45,829 nt of DNA from Synechococcus sp. UW140 (lineage in GTDB: Bacteria > Cyanobacteriota > Cyanobacteriia > PCC-6307 > Cyanobiaceae), in NCBI GenBank assembly GCA_945875915.1, contig CAMCMT010000020.1, positions 1 to 45,829 of the forward strand, written 5' to 3'. Both the position numbers and the translations under genes were made by a program. Positions 1 to 9,115 of the stretch are shown piece by piece; the stretch's first letter is position 1, and each line of letters opens with the position of its first letter. Below the pieces are notes generated by a model, which saw nothing but the letters and a program-made list of their open reading frames with translations, did no database searches and had not been told where the DNA came from.

Positions 1-182
1 CCGTGGGTGTACCAGGAGGTGACGAAGGTGGTGCCGGTGAGCCAACCCCCTAGGGCCAGGTAGGCCGTGGGGAACAGGAGCAGGCCGGACCAACCGACAA
101 AAACGAAGCGGTCGCGCTTGAGCCAGTCGTCGAGGATGTCGAACCATCCACGCTGTGGCGCGCGCCCTAAGGCGATCGTCAT
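1..182 (-). CDS. psbD: Photosystem II D2 protein, N-terminal 60 residues (cut by window edge)
   Basis: D2 is one of the two core reaction-centre subunits of photosystem II in the thylakoid membrane; with D1 it binds the P680 chlorophylls, pheophytin and the quinone acceptors. Reading leftward from the ATG at 182-180 gives [20 protein letters not shown], then [12 protein letters not shown] and the start of the first membrane helix ([17 protein letters not shown]), ending in TSWYTH at the edge. This is the conserved D2 N-terminus. The rest, including all cofactor ligands, lies outside the window. The gene diverges from the UPF0367 gene across 169 bp. No strong Shine-Dalgarno is seen. Very sure of identity; one of several psbD copies is possible. 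Confidence 0.96.
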   Translation of the reverse strand, partial: MTIALGRAPQRGWFDILDDWLKRDRFVFVGWSGLLLFPTAYLALGGWLTGTTFVTSWYTH

Positions 183-351
183 GAGAGATGAACTTCATGA
201 AGCGTTACAGAACGACTGTACGGGGAACCGGGGCTGCTTGGAGGGTGCACCGCCAATCTGGGCCCCAATCCGGGGCATTTAGGCAAAAACACCTAGCCGG
301 CCAGCGGGGCGGTCCATTCGCCAGAGTGGGGTCTGGCCGTGAACCTGATCC
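183..351. other. Divergent intergenic region psbD / UPF0367 gene
   Basis: This 169-bp spacer must hold the psbD promoter and leader (leftward) and the promoter of the UPF0367-ABC ATPase pair (rightward). No convincing consensus -35/-10 pair was found on either strand. A single GTTACA half-site at 204-209 resembles half of an RpaB HLR1 box, but the second half is missing. Confidence 0.4.
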
Positions 352-615
352 GTGTACGTCATCGAGCTCTCGCTCAAGCTCAGCCCCATGCCCGTTGCCG
401 TGCAACGCAAGGAGCAGGACGCCGCCCTGGCCCTGTTTGCCCAGGTGAAGCAGGCGATGGAAAGCGGTGAACCGCGCCTGCTCGAACTCAGCTGCGACAA
501 GGAGGAAGACAAGCGGATCGCCCTGCTCAGCAGTGAGATCGTGGCCGTGCAGACCTACGAGAAAAGCGCCGGCGGCTCCAGTGGCAAGCGCCCCGGTTTC
601 TCCTTCGACGGCTGA
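352..615 (+). CDS. UPF0367 family protein, conserved in cyanobacteria
   Basis: This 87-residue protein of unknown function starts at a GTG ([20 protein letters not shown]) and ends in the motif KRPGFSFDG. That beginning and end are, from memory, the signature of the small UPF0367 family, found almost only in cyanobacteria. There is no signal peptide or membrane segment, so it should be a soluble cytosolic protein. It diverges from psbD and ends 3 bp before the TTG of the ABC ATPase gene, so the two are very likely co-transcribed and translationally coupled. The upstream ORF-like sequence in other frames has no family similarity. The family assignment is fairly sure; the role is unknown. Confidence 0.85.
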   Translation: MYVIELSLKLSPMPVAVQRKEQDAALALFAQVKQAMESGEPRLLELSCDKEEDKRIALLSSEIVAVQTYEKSAGGSSGKRPGFSFDG

Positions 616-618
616 GCC

Positions 619-1389
619 TTGGCGGCTGATCCCCTGACCACCAGCCCCGGGGCCGGAGCCTGGAGCCAGGCCGAACTGCCCCTGCAGGTGGATCGGCTGC
701 GCTTTGTCTGGCCTTCGGGCCAGGTGGCCCTTGATGACTGCAGTTTTGCGATTCCCCGGCCGGGGCTCTGGATGCTGGTGGGCGGCAACGGCAGTGGCAA
801 AAGCACCCTGCTGCGCCTGATCGCCGGCCTGCTCGAGCCCAGCTCAGGCGAGCTCCTCTGCAACCGCAAGCCAGCCCTGGTGTTTCAAAATCCCGACCAC
901 CAGCTGCTCTTGCCTAGCTGCGGCAGCGATGTGCAGCTCTCCCTGCCCCCCGGGCTCAGGGCGCACCAGCGGCAAGGGCAGATCGCCCAGGCCCTCGAGC
1001 AGGTCGGCCTAGGCGGACTGCAACAACGACCGATCCACAGCCTCAGCGGCGGCCAGAAACAACGGCTGGCCGTGGCCGGAGCCCTGGCCAGCCGGGCCCA
1101 GCTGCTGCTGCTCGATGAGCCCACGGCCCTGCTCGACCAAGGCAGCCAGCGGGATGTGCTCGCCCTGGTGCGCCAGCTCTGCAACCCGGCAGCGGGGCCC
1201 GGCCCTGGCAGGCCTGAAGGGCCCCTGGCAGGGCCGATCACGGCCCTATGGATCACCCACCGCCTCGATGAGCTGGACCAGTGCGACGGCGCCGCCCTCG
1301 TCCGCCAGGGACGCGTCGGCCGCTGGCAGGACGGATCAGCCCTACGCCAAGGACTGAATCGCTTGCCCCTGGGGAGGGGCGAGGGGTAA
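619..1389 (+). CDS. ABC transporter ATP-binding protein, ECF/CbiO-like
   Basis: A 256-residue ATPase subunit expected to power a membrane partner. All ABC motifs are visible: Walker A GGNGSGKST (55-63), Q-loop VFQNPDHQ (88-95), signature LSGGQKQ (142-148), Walker B LLLLDEP (162-168) and the H-loop histidine in WITHR (H214). The FQNPD form of the Q-loop is typical of EcfA/CbiO ATPases of vitamin or metal importers. Between Walker B and the H-loop is a Pro/Gly-rich insert (about 190-206). The start is a TTG 3 bp after the UPF0367 stop. No permease or substrate-binding gene is nearby, so substrate and partner are unknown. Confidence 0.85.
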   Translation: MAADPLTTSPGAGAWSQAELPLQVDRLRFVWPSGQVALDDCSFAIPRPGLWMLVGGNGSGKSTLLRLIAGLLEPSSGELLCNRKPALVFQNPDHQLLLPSCGSDVQLSLPPGLRAHQRQGQIAQALEQVGLGGLQQRPIHSLSGGQKQRLAVAGALASRAQLLLLDEPTALLDQGSQRDVLALVRQLCNPAAGPGPGRPEGPLAGPITALWITHRLDELDQCDGAALVRQGRVGRWQDGSALRQGLNRLPLGRGEG

Positions 1390-1405
1390 GTTCATCAAGT
1401 CCCAT

Positions 1406-1477
<72 letters not shown>

Positions 1478-1485
1478 TTTTCCAT

Positions 1486-1511
1486 ACCCCAGCCTTTGCT
1501 GGGGTTTTTTT
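1486..1511 (+). terminator. Rho-independent terminator after tRNA-Asn
   Basis: A perfect 8-bp stem (ACCCCAGC at 1486-1493 with GCTGGGGT at 1498-1505) closes a 4-nt loop (CTTT). The last stem base begins an unbroken run of seven T at 1505-1511. It lies 8 nt after the tRNA 3' end. It is the clearest intrinsic terminator in the window. Confidence 0.9.
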
Positions 1512-1809
1512 ATGGCCGCCGCTAGGGCCAATGTGCTAAGGCAGCAAGGCCGATCCGCAACAACTGGCTTTGGCAATAAACAATTCCGTCAAAATGGCAA
1601 CGGCTTCAGCGAAAGAAATTCTGAAGGTTTACCCTCCTCGCAAGGGGGCTGGTATGGAGACCCCTTGGCGCCATTGCATTTTCCCCGAACCGATCGAATC
1701 AACTAGCTCGGCAGACCCTCCCCATACCGGCTCAATTAGGGAGAATGCCGCAAATCATCCGGAGCGGGAGCGTTTGTCTGACCGCCTCAAGCCCCTTTAG
1801 CTCGACCCC
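1512..1809. other. Intergenic region upstream of rpaA, relatively AT-rich
   Basis: About 300 bp without a convincing gene. The stretch about 1560-1640 is clearly more AT-rich than the surrounding coding DNA, which fits a promoter and long leader for rpaA. A 76-codon open frame at 1570-1800 has no recognisable family and its start is not preceded by a Shine-Dalgarno; I do not call it. No well-spaced -35/-10 pair or RNA structure stood out. Confidence 0.4.
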
Positions 1810-2589
1810 ATGAAGCCCTGCATCCTGCTGATCGAAGACGACAGCGACATGTTGGACCTGGTGGCAGGCCACCTGGAGCACAGCGGCTTTGAGGTGCAGC
1901 GCGCCGCCGACGGCATCAAGGGCCAGGCCCTAGCCCTGCAATACGGGCCAGACCTGATCCTGCTGGACCTGATGCTGCCCCACGTTGATGGCCTGACCCT
2001 CTGCCAGCGGCTGCGCCGTGACGAACGCACAGCAGCCATCCCGATCCTGATGCTCACGGCCCTGGGGGGCATCAAAGACAAGGTGAGCGGCTTCAATTCC
2101 GGCGCCGACGACTACCTCACCAAACCCTTCGACCTCGAGGAACTGCTCATTCGGGTGAAGGCCCTCCTGCGCCGCAGCGTGCGCACCCCCGTGTCGAGCC
2201 AGCACAACGAAATCCTCAACTACGGCTGCCTCACCCTGGTGCCCGAACGCTTTGAGGCGATTTGGTTCGAGGAGCCGGTGCGGCTCACCCACCTGGAATT
2301 TGAACTGCTGCACTGCCTGTTGCAGCGCCATGGCCAAACCGTGGCCCCTTCCCTGATCCTCAAGGAGGTGTGGGGCTACGAGCCCGATGACGACATCGAA
2401 ACGATCCGCGTCCATATCCGCCACCTGCGCACCAAGCTCGAACCGGATCCGCGTAAACCCCGTTTCATCAAAACGGTGTACGGCGCCGGCTACTGCCTGG
2501 AGTTGCCCACGGGCCCCCAGCTCGACACCCTCACCGAAGTGATCCACCAGGCCCGCGAAACCCGCAAACTCTTCAGCCCCACCGCCTAA
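1810..2589 (+). CDS. rpaA: Response regulator RpaA (OmpR/PhoB type)
   Basis: RpaA is the output transcription factor of the cyanobacterial clock: it is phosphorylated by SasA, activates dusk genes, and was first linked to phycobilisome-photosystem coupling. The 259-residue protein has a receiver domain (about 4-120) with acidic pair D10/D11, phospho-acceptor D53 (LLDLMLP) and K104-region TKPF. It is followed by a winged-helix DNA-binding domain. The linker-and-wing signature [19 protein letters not shown], then [19 protein letters not shown] and [19 protein letters not shown], separates RpaA from RpaB. It starts at ATG 1810, stands alone on the plus strand and converges on holB. High confidence. 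Confidence 0.93.
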   Translation: MKPCILLIEDDSDMLDLVAGHLEHSGFEVQRAADGIKGQALALQYGPDLILLDLMLPHVDGLTLCQRLRRDERTAAIPILMLTALGGIKDKVSGFNSGADDYLTKPFDLEELLIRVKALLRRSVRTPVSSQHNEILNYGCLTLVPERFEAIWFEEPVRLTHLEFELLHCLLQRHGQTVAPSLILKEVWGYEPDDDIETIRVHIRHLRTKLEPDPRKPRFIKTVYGAGYCLELPTGPQLDTLTEVIHQARETRKLFSPTA

Positions 2590-2620
2590 CGACCCGCTGC
2601 CAGCAGGCCATCCCATGGGA

Positions 2621-3628
2621 TCAGGGGTTGGCGCCTAGGCCTGATAGGTCCAGCAGGGCCACTTCCCAGGCGAGCCGCGGTTGCACGTAGGCGCCCAGAT
2701 GGCTGCGCAGGCTTTCCAGGCGATGCTGCACGCCAGGCTCGGGCCGTTGGCGCCATAGGCGCCATTGCCACCAATTCAGCAGCCAGAGTTGCTGTTCGCC
2801 ATCGAGGGCCTCACAGAGGTCCCGGGCCAGGGCCAGGGCCTCGATGGGATTGCCCCCTGCCTTCGGCCCCAACCCGGACCCCCGGGCATCAGGAGCGATG
2901 CCCAGGCTCCAAAGCCGTTCGGCCAGGCCTGCTGGCAACGCTGCCCATTGCTCGCGGCACTGCAGCAGGGCCCCGGGGGAGCCGGCCGCCAGCTCCAGCA
3001 GTTCCGGCGGATCGGCGCTGTGGAGGGGCGCCTGCCCCTGCAGCACTTCGGCAATCTCGGCGGGGCTGAGGCGGCGAAAGGGGATCTGCTGGCAGCGGGA
3101 GCGAATCGTGCTGAGCAGGCGCTCTGGCGCCGCCGTCAACAGGATCAGCAGACCGCCACCGGGTTCCTCCAGGGTTTTGAGGAGGGCATTGGCGGCCCCC
3201 TCGGCCATCGCCTCCACCGTTTCGATCACCACCAGGCAGCGGGGCGATTCCAGGGGCCGCCGGCCCAGGAACTGGGACACGCTGCGCACCTGCTCCAGGC
3301 GCAACTGGGGCGGCGCCTTGCGGCTGACCCCCGCCGCCAGGGCCTCCGAAGCGGGGATCAGCTGGCCCTGGTGCTGGTAGGTGGGCTCCAGCCAGAGCAG
3401 GTCGGGATGGTTGCCCTCCTCCAGGCGGCGGCGCACCGAGGGCGCCGCCTTGGGGCCGGCGATCACACCCTCCAGGAAACGCCGGGCCACCCGGGAGCGC
3501 CCCACCCCATCGGCTCCGCAGAACAGATAGGCCGGCGCTAGGCGTTGTTGGTCCAAGGCGGCTGCGAGCAGGGCCGTGGCCTGGGCCTGGCCCACCAAGC
3601 CGGCAAACAGGTCGCTGGGCTCAGCCAT
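2621..3628 (-). CDS. holB: DNA polymerase III delta' subunit
   Basis: Delta' is the stator of the clamp loader that places the beta sliding clamp on primed DNA. The 335-residue product from ATG 3628 has an AAA+ fold with a degenerate P-loop (FCGADGVGRSR, residues 37-46, Arg replacing the Walker lysine), the conserved NALLKTLEEP segment and the SRC motif (TIRSRCQQIPF) that supplies the arginine finger. The cysteine-rich zinc module usual between P-loop and the NHPDL motif is missing. An upstream in-frame extension to 3748 exists, but the ATG at 3628 overlaps the tmk stop by 8 bp and gives the normal family N-terminus. It is the last gene of ctaA-tmk-holB. Confidence 0.92.
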   Translation of the reverse strand: MAEPSDLFAGLVGQAQATALLAAALDQQRLAPAYLFCGADGVGRSRVARRFLEGVIAGPKAAPSVRRRLEEGNHPDLLWLEPTYQHQGQLIPASEALAAGVSRKAPPQLRLEQVRSVSQFLGRRPLESPRCLVVIETVEAMAEGAANALLKTLEEPGGGLLILLTAAPERLLSTIRSRCQQIPFRRLSPAEIAEVLQGQAPLHSADPPELLELAAGSPGALLQCREQWAALPAGLAERLWSLGIAPDARGSGLGPKAGGNPIEALALARDLCEALDGEQQLWLLNWWQWRLWRQRPEPGVQHRLESLRSHLGAYVQPRLAWEVALLDLSGLGANP

Positions 3629-4328
3629 GCAGGTCAGCCCTGGGTCCAAAGCGCTGCGCCAGCAGGGCGCCGATGGCTTCAGACACCTGCTCGGGCGCCA
3701 GGCGGGCATCAAACCGGCTCCAGCCCCGCTGGGCCGCCAGGACGGCAAAGCCCCCGCAAACCCGCCCTAGGAACGCCTCCCCAGCGGCCTCGATGCGGTC
3801 GGCCGGCCGCTCGCCGCGGCGGCGTTGGGATTCGGCCAAGGGCAGATCCAGCCAAAGGGTGAGATCGGGCTGGAGATCGGCCGTGGCGATGCGTTCCAGT
3901 TGCTCGATTAGGGCCAGGGACAGGCCCCGGCCATAGCCCTGGTAGGCGGCTGTGGAGCCGCTGAAGCGATCGCTGAGCACCCAGTGGCCGGCCGCCAGGG
4001 CCGGGGCAATCCGTTGCTGCACATGCTGGGCCCGGTCGGCGGCATAGAGCAGCAGCTCGGCCGTGGGCTCCGGGGCCGCCTCAGCGGGGGCATGGAGCAA
4101 CAGTTGGCGCAGGGCCGTGCCCAGGGCCGTGCCCCCCGGCTCGCGGGTCACCAGCAGTTCAGCGCCGGGGGGCAGCAGGCCACTCCGGGGCAACCACTGG
4201 GCCAGGACATCAATTTGGGTCGTCTTGCCGCAACCATCGATCCCCTCCAGCACCAGAAAACGGCCCCGGGGCAAGGGGTCCCCGCTGGGATCGGCAAGGG
4301 ACGACTGGGCCTCGGGTCCAGGCGTCAC
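3621..4328 (-). CDS. tmk: Thymidylate kinase
   Basis: Phosphorylates dTMP to dTDP with ATP in the cytosol, the committing step of dTTP supply. The 235-residue protein starts at GTG 4328. Visible motifs are the P-loop GIDGCGKTT (about 29-37), REPGGT, the nucleotide-binding DRFSGSTAAYQGYGR, and a LID region RRRGERPADRIE. The N-terminal ~24 residues before RFLVLEGID are an extension of unknown value; a shorter start is possible. The GTGA overlap with the ctaA stop and the 8-bp overlap with holB indicate one translation-coupled operon. The tmk-holB pairing is common in bacteria. Confidence 0.94.
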   Translation of the reverse strand: MTPGPEAQSSLADPSGDPLPRGRFLVLEGIDGCGKTTQIDVLAQWLPRSGLLPPGAELLVTREPGGTALGTALRQLLLHAPAEAAPEPTAELLLYAADRAQHVQQRIAPALAAGHWVLSDRFSGSTAAYQGYGRGLSLALIEQLERIATADLQPDLTLWLDLPLAESQRRRGERPADRIEAAGEAFLGRVCGGFAVLAAQRGWSRFDARLAPEQVSEAIGALLAQRFGPRADLHG

Positions 4329-6772
4329 GGCAGGGGCCTCAGGGGGGCTGGCCCCTGCAGCAGCAGGGCATTGAGCACCACTGTGATCGAGCTGGTGGCC
4401 ATCAGCAGCGCCGCCAGGGGGGGGGAGAGCAGCACACCAAACCGGGGCAGCAGCAGCCCGGCGGCGATCGGCAACACCACCAGGTTGTATCCGAAGGCCC
4501 AGATCAGGTTTTGGCGCACCTTGGCCATGGTGCGGCGAGCAAGCAGTAGGGCGTCCACCACCCCCTCCAGCCGGTCGCCTAACACCACCAGGCCGGCGCT
4601 GTCCTGGGCAATCTGGGTGCCGGTGCCAACCGCAATGCCTAGGTCAGCCGCGGCCAGGGCCGGCGCATCGTTGATGCCATCGCCCACCATCGCCACCGGC
4701 CCCCGCTGGCGCCACTGCAACAGCCGCTCCAGCTTCTGCTGGGGCTGCAGTTCCCAGGCCACCTGATCCAGGGGCACCGCTAATTGGCGGGCCAGTTGCT
4801 CCACCGCTAGGCGCCGATCGCCGCTCAGCACCCCCAGATCCAGGCCCAGCCGGGCCAGCTCCGCCAAGCTCTCGGCGGCATCGGGCCGGGGCTGGTCCTG
4901 AACGGCCACCAAGGCGACCCGTTGGGCTCCAGGGCCAGGATCCCCTCCTGAAGCCCCATGGGCCCAAGCGCTAACGGCTAAAACCGTGGCTCCAGCCGCT
5001 TCCAGCCGGTGCAGGGGGGCCTCGATCACCTCCTGGGCCACGATCCCCAGCTCCACCAGCCAACCGGGCCGGCCGACGTGGCAGGCCCCGCCAGCCCCCA
5101 GCCCGGCAGCCAGGGGGTCCCGCAGCCGTCCTTCAACCCCCTGGCCGGCAATCGTGCGGCTGTCTGCCACCTCAAGCAGAGAAAGGTCGCGCCGCTGGGC
5201 CTCCTGCAAAAGGGCAAAGGCGAGCGGATGGCGGGTGTGTTGCTCCAGGCTGGCGGCGATCTGCACCAGCCCATCAACCTCGGAGCGGGATGGGAAGCCC
5301 TCCCCAGGCGCGGAAGTCAGCACCTCCACGGCCGTGACCAGGGGCCTGCCCAGGGTGAGGGTGCCGGTTTTGTCGAACAGCACCGAGCGCAGGCTGGCCG
5401 CCATTTCGATGGCATCGCCGCCCCGGAACAGCAGGCCTGAGCGGGCCGCTAGCCCCGAACCCACCGTGATCGCCGCCGGGGTCGCAAGGCCGAGGGCACA
5501 GGGGCAGGCCACCACCAGCACCGAAATCGCCAGCTGCAGGGCCAGCGGCAGGGGCGCCATCGCCGCGCCATGCAGGGCCCCCGCTGCCATGCCGATCGCC
5601 TGGTGACCCCCATGGGCCTGGGCGGAAGGGGCCGTCTGCAGCACCTGGGGCCAGAGCGTCGTGCCCCACTGCCACCAAAACAAAAACGTGGCCGCCGCCA
5701 ACAGCACCACAACGCCGCTGAAGCGGCCGGCGATCCGATCGGCCAGGCCCTGGATCGGCGCCTTACGGGCCTGGGCCTCCTCCACCAGCGCAATGATGCG
5801 GGCCACGGCGCTGTCCGAGCCGCTGCGCAGCACCTGCAGGGTGAGGGGTGCCTCGAGGTTGAGGCTGCCGGCCGCCAGTTCGCTGCCGGGGCCGGCCTGC
5901 AGGGGCAAGGGTTCGCCCGTGAGGCTGGACCCATCAACGGCCGAGTGGCCCTCCAGCACCAGGCCATCAACGGGCACCCGGTCGCCGGGCAGCAGCAGCA
6001 CCTGATCATCGGGACGCAAGCCACCCACCCGCACGGGTCTGGGCGGCCCATCGCCAAGCACCAACAGGGCCGTGTCGGGCTGGAGGGCGGCTAGCTGCTC
6101 AAGGGCGCGGCCGGTGCGGAAGCGGGCCCGCTCCTCGATGAAGCGGCCCAGCAACACAAAGCCCAGCAGCATCACGGGCTCATTGAAAAAGCATTGCCAG
6201 CCCAGGGAGGGCACCAGCAGGGCCACGGCGCTGGCCAGGTAGGCGCTGCCCATGCCCAAGCCCACCAGGGTGTCCATGCTCGGCATCCCGTTCAGGGCCC
6301 CCACCAGGCCGCGCACCAGGATCGGCCGACCCGGCAGGGCCAGGGCCAGGGTCGCCACTGCGGCATGGAGGCGGATATCGGCCAGCAACGGGAAAGGCAG
6401 GTCGCCCGCCTCGCTGAGGTGGCCCAACACCGACACGATCAGCAGTCCTAGGGCCACCACGAGCCGGCGCCACTGCTGCCACCAGCCCTCCTGGCGCTGG
6501 CGTTGGGCTCGACTCAGGGGCGTGGAGGTCTGGTCGCGGCGCTTGGCCTGGAAGCCCAAGCCCGCCAGGGCCTCCACCAGGGGGCCCGAGGGATCCCCCT
6601 CCAGGGCGGGATCGAGGCCCACCCAGGCGGTGCGGGTCATCAGGTTGACACTGGCCTGGCGCACGCCCGGCTGCTCTAGGAGCCGCTGCTCCACCGCCCG
6701 TACGCAACCGCCACACTTCATCCCCTCCACCTGCAGCAGCAGCGGCGCAACGGCTTCTGCGGCAGCGGTCAC
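4325..6772 (-). CDS. ctaA: Copper-transporting P-type ATPase, CtaA type
   Basis: A heavy-metal P1B ATPase of 815 residues; in cyanobacteria CtaA and PacS work in series to bring copper to thylakoid plastocyanin. An N-terminal heavy-metal domain carries GMKCGGC (C20, C23). The actuator motif TGEPLP is at 285-290, the copper-pathway CPC at 423-425, the phosphorylated aspartate D467 in DKTGT, and [10 protein letters not shown] in the C-terminal part. The GMKCGGC form of the metal motif favours CtaA over PacS. The loop before the CPC helix contains several histidines (H387, H390, H401). Start is GTG 6772. It heads the ctaA-tmk-holB operon and diverges from ycf3. Confidence 0.9.
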   Translation of the reverse strand: MTAAAEAVAPLLLQVEGMKCGGCVRAVEQRLLEQPGVRQASVNLMTRTAWVGLDPALEGDPSGPLVEALAGLGFQAKRRDQTSTPLSRAQRQRQEGWWQQWRRLVVALGLLIVSVLGHLSEAGDLPFPLLADIRLHAAVATLALALPGRPILVRGLVGALNGMPSMDTLVGLGMGSAYLASAVALLVPSLGWQCFFNEPVMLLGFVLLGRFIEERARFRTGRALEQLAALQPDTALLVLGDGPPRPVRVGGLRPDDQVLLLPGDRVPVDGLVLEGHSAVDGSSLTGEPLPLQAGPGSELAAGSLNLEAPLTLQVLRSGSDSAVARIIALVEEAQARKAPIQGLADRIAGRFSGVVVLLAAATFLFWWQWGTTLWPQVLQTAPSAQAHGGHQAIGMAAGALHGAAMAPLPLALQLAISVLVVACPCALGLATPAAITVGSGLAARSGLLFRGGDAIEMAASLRSVLFDKTGTLTLGRPLVTAVEVLTSAPGEGFPSRSEVDGLVQIAASLEQHTRHPLAFALLQEAQRRDLSLLEVADSRTIAGQGVEGRLRDPLAAGLGAGGACHVGRPGWLVELGIVAQEVIEAPLHRLEAAGATVLAVSAWAHGASGGDPGPGAQRVALVAVQDQPRPDAAESLAELARLGLDLGVLSGDRRLAVEQLARQLAVPLDQVAWELQPQQKLERLLQWRQRGPVAMVGDGINDAPALAAADLGIAVGTGTQIAQDSAGLVVLGDRLEGVVDALLLARRTMAKVRQNLIWAFGYNLVVLPIAAGLLLPRFGVLLSPPLAALLMATSSITVVLNALLLQGPAPLRPLP

Positions 6773-6972
6773 GGCAGGGGAATCATTTGCCCCAGGCTAG
6801 ACAGCCCCTCCTCCGGCTCCCCCCAGGACAGTCGTCAAAACAGGGGGCCAAGACCGTTCAGGCTGCCGCCGCTGACGGCAAGCTCCCTGGCGCCGATGTC
6901 CGCCGATGGGCATTTGACCTGGACTCCGCTGATGCAGGGGAGGATGGGAGTACGCCGATCCGGACTCCAGCC

Positions 6973-7494
6973 GTGCCCCGCTCGCAACGCAACGACAATT
7001 TCATCGACAAGAGCTTCACGGTGATGGCCGACCTGATCGTGAAGCTGCTGCCGATCGATCCCAAGGCCAAGGAGGCCTATGTGTATTACCGCGACGGCCT
7101 CTCCGCCCAGAACGACGGCGACTACGCCGAGGCCCTCGACAACTACGAAGAGGCCCTGCGCTTGGAGGAGAACGCCGTGGACCGGGGCGAAATCTTCAAG
7201 AACATGGCGATCATCTTCATGAGCAATGGCGAGGAAGAAAAATCGCTCGACTACTACCGCCAATCACTCGCAGAAAACGCCAACTCGCCGTCCTGCCTCA
7301 AGAACATGGGGTTGATCTATGAGAAATGGGGACGGATTGCCGCCGAAAATGGCGACCAGGATGGGGCCGATCGCTGGTTTGACCAGGCGGCGGAATTCTG
7401 GGGACGGGCCGTGCGCCTCTATCCGGGCGGCTACTTGGAGATCGAGAACTGGCTGAAATCCTCCGGCCGCAGCAACGTGGATGTTTATTTTTAA
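6973..7494 (+). CDS. ycf3: Photosystem I assembly protein Ycf3 (TPR protein)
   Basis: Ycf3 is a thylakoid-associated chaperone needed to assemble photosystem I. The GTG at 6973 gives [15 protein letters not shown] and a product of exactly 173 residues, the family's usual size. An in-frame extension back to 6787 has no similarity to the family and was rejected. Three tetratricopeptide units are visible: around [40 protein letters not shown] and [15 protein letters not shown]. The C-terminus [15 protein letters not shown] is also characteristic. It diverges from ctaA and converges on radA across a short tandem repeat. Very high confidence. Confidence 0.96.
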   Translation: MPRSQRNDNFIDKSFTVMADLIVKLLPIDPKAKEAYVYYRDGLSAQNDGDYAEALDNYEEALRLEENAVDRGEIFKNMAIIFMSNGEEEKSLDYYRQSLAENANSPSCLKNMGLIYEKWGRIAAENGDQDGADRWFDQAAEFWGRAVRLYPGGYLEIENWLKSSGRSNVDVYF

Positions 7495-7532
7495 TGTCTA
7501 AATTCTGAAGTCCGGATCCTGGGCCTAGAGGG

Positions 7533-7586
7533 GAGCTCAATAAGCGGTCCTCAACAAGCCCAGCTCAACAAGCCGAGCTCAAGCGC
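7533..7586. repeat. 14-bp tandem repeat between ycf3 and radA
   Basis: Three adjacent 14-bp units occupy 7533-7546 (GAGCTCAATAAGCG), 7547-7560 (GTCCTCAACAAGCC) and 7561-7574 (CAGCTCAACAAGCC). A fourth, partial unit begins GAGCTCAA at 7575 and runs into the radA stop codon (7579-7581). The array lies in the convergent spacer between two gene ends, where a terminator might be expected, but it forms no strong hairpin. Confidence 0.75.
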
Positions 7587-9018
7587 GATCATCCGCCGGG
7601 TTAACGCCCAGGGCCAGGACCAGGGCTTCCGCCACCGTGCCGGCCTCCAGCAATTGCAGGTCGATGCCGGCTGCCATCGGCCCCAGGCCACTGCCCTTGG
7701 GCACCACGGCCCGGCGGAAGCCCAGCCGCGCCGCCTCCTGCAGGCGCAGTTCCAGCTGGCCCACGGGCCGCAGCTGGCCGCCGAGGCCCAGCTCACCCAC
7801 CAGCACCGTGCCCGGCGCCAGGGTGAGATCGCGGTAGCTGGCCACCACGGCCGTGGCCACACCCAGATCTGCCGCCGGCTCCTCCACCTCCAGGCCGCCG
7901 GCCACGGCCAGGTAGCAGTCAAAACGGGAGAGGGGCAGGCCCAGGTGTTTCTCCAGCACCGCCAGGATCTGGTGCAGGCGGTTGGTGCCGATGCCGGTGG
8001 CCGTGCGGCGCGGGCTGGCGTAGCTGGTGGTGCTCACCAGCGCTTGCAACTCCACCACCAGGGCCCGGGTGCCCTCACAGGCCACGATCGTGGCCGTGCC
8101 GGCCGAGGGCTCGTCGCTGCCGAGGAATAGCTCGCTGGGGTTAGTGACCTCGACGAGGCCCCGGTCGCGCATCTCGAAGACCCCCAGCTCATGGGTGGCG
8201 CCAAAGCGATTTTTCACGGCCCGCAGCAGCCGGTGGCTGGCGAAGCGGTCGCCCTCGAAGGTGAGCACCGCATCCACCAGGTGCTCCAGCACCTTGGGGC
8301 CGGCCAGCGTGCCCTCCTTGGTCACATGGCCCACGAGCAGCAGGGCCGTGTCCTGGCGCTTGGCGATGCGGGCCAGGGCGGCGGCGCATTCGCGGACCTG
8401 GGCCACCGACCCCGGCGCACTGGCCAGTTCGCCGTCGTGAAGGGCCTGGATGCTGTCGATGATCGCCACCGCCGGCCGCAGGGATTCGAGCTCCTGCAGC
8501 ACCAGCTCCAGGTCGGTTTCAGCCAGCAACTGCAGCTGGCTGCCAGCACCGCCGAGCCGGCGCCAGCGCAATTTCACCTGCTGGGCCGATTCCTCGGCGC
8601 TCACATACAAGACCAAATGGCGGGCCGCCATCGCCTCGGCGCTTTGCAGCAGCAAGGTCGACTTACCGATGCCGGGATCGCCGCCCACCAGCACCAGGGA
8701 ACCGGGCACCAGGCCGCCGCCGAGCACCCGGTCGAGCTCGCCATAACCGCTGCCCAGGCGCTGTAGGGGCCGCTCACCGACCGTGTGGATCGACTCAGAT
8801 CGGCGTGGGCGCTGCAGCAAATCAGTAGCGCCGAGAGCCCCACCGGCCGCTCCTGCAGCGGCGCCGGCGCTGGCCACCGGCCGGCGCCGGCGGGTGTCGC
8901 TGGCGGTCACAACCTGCTCCACCAGGCTGTTCCAGCTGCCGCAGGCGGCGCAGCGACCGAAGAACTGGCGGGTCTGGGCCCCGCAGGTCTGGCAGACGTA
9001 GAGGCTGGATCGTCCCAC
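7579..9018 (-). CDS. radA: DNA repair protein RadA (Sms)
   Basis: RadA is a RecA-like ATPase and branch-migration helicase acting in recombinational repair. The 479-residue protein has an N-terminal C4 zinc finger (C9, C12, C23, C26), a RecA-like core with Walker A GGDPGIGKST (112-121), the RadA-specific KNRFG motif (269-273), and a C-terminal Lon-protease-like domain with the segment AVAGGLEVEEPAADLG. There is an alanine/glycine-rich linker at about 50-64. Start is GTG 9018. It diverges from rpaB across 97 bp and converges on ycf3. The full-length match leaves little doubt. Confidence 0.95.
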   Translation of the reverse strand: MGRSSLYVCQTCGAQTRQFFGRCAACGSWNSLVEQVVTASDTRRRRPVASAGAAAGAAGGALGATDLLQRPRRSESIHTVGERPLQRLGSGYGELDRVLGGGLVPGSLVLVGGDPGIGKSTLLLQSAEAMAARHLVLYVSAEESAQQVKLRWRRLGGAGSQLQLLAETDLELVLQELESLRPAVAIIDSIQALHDGELASAPGSVAQVRECAAALARIAKRQDTALLLVGHVTKEGTLAGPKVLEHLVDAVLTFEGDRFASHRLLRAVKNRFGATHELGVFEMRDRGLVEVTNPSELFLGSDEPSAGTATIVACEGTRALVVELQALVSTTSYASPRRTATGIGTNRLHQILAVLEKHLGLPLSRFDCYLAVAGGLEVEEPAADLGVATAVVASYRDLTLAPGTVLVGELGLGGQLRPVGQLELRLQEAARLGFRRAVVPKGSGLGPMAAGIDLQLLEAGTVAEALVLALGVNPADDRA

Positions 9019-9115
9019 GGGGGTGTATGAAGATTGATGATCCTTGATGAACCCACAGGGCCTTCGGCCTTTTCAGTGGGTCGATCTACTCAAACCGTTC
9101 GGTCCAACCGCCGCA

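Noticed and set aside
204-209. Possible RpaB HLR1 box before psbD
   Set aside because: Only one GTTACA half-site; the second half-site at the required spacing does not match.
1570-1800. 76-codon open frame upstream of rpaA
   Set aside because: AT-richer intergenic sequence without ribosome-binding site or family similarity; probably leader sequence.
1930-2616. 228-codon open frame antisense to rpaA
   Set aside because: It mirrors rpaA codon bias in GC-rich DNA, has no recognisable family and no start context.
2610-2621. 12-bp palindrome ATCCCATGGGAT between rpaA and holB
   Set aside because: Too short for a terminator and lacking a loop; could be chance.
3966-3973. HIP1 palindrome GCGATCGC (also 16757, 23312, 31720 and 44612)
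   Set aside because: At least five copies by eye, but in GC-rich DNA of this size that is not a striking excess and most are inside genes.
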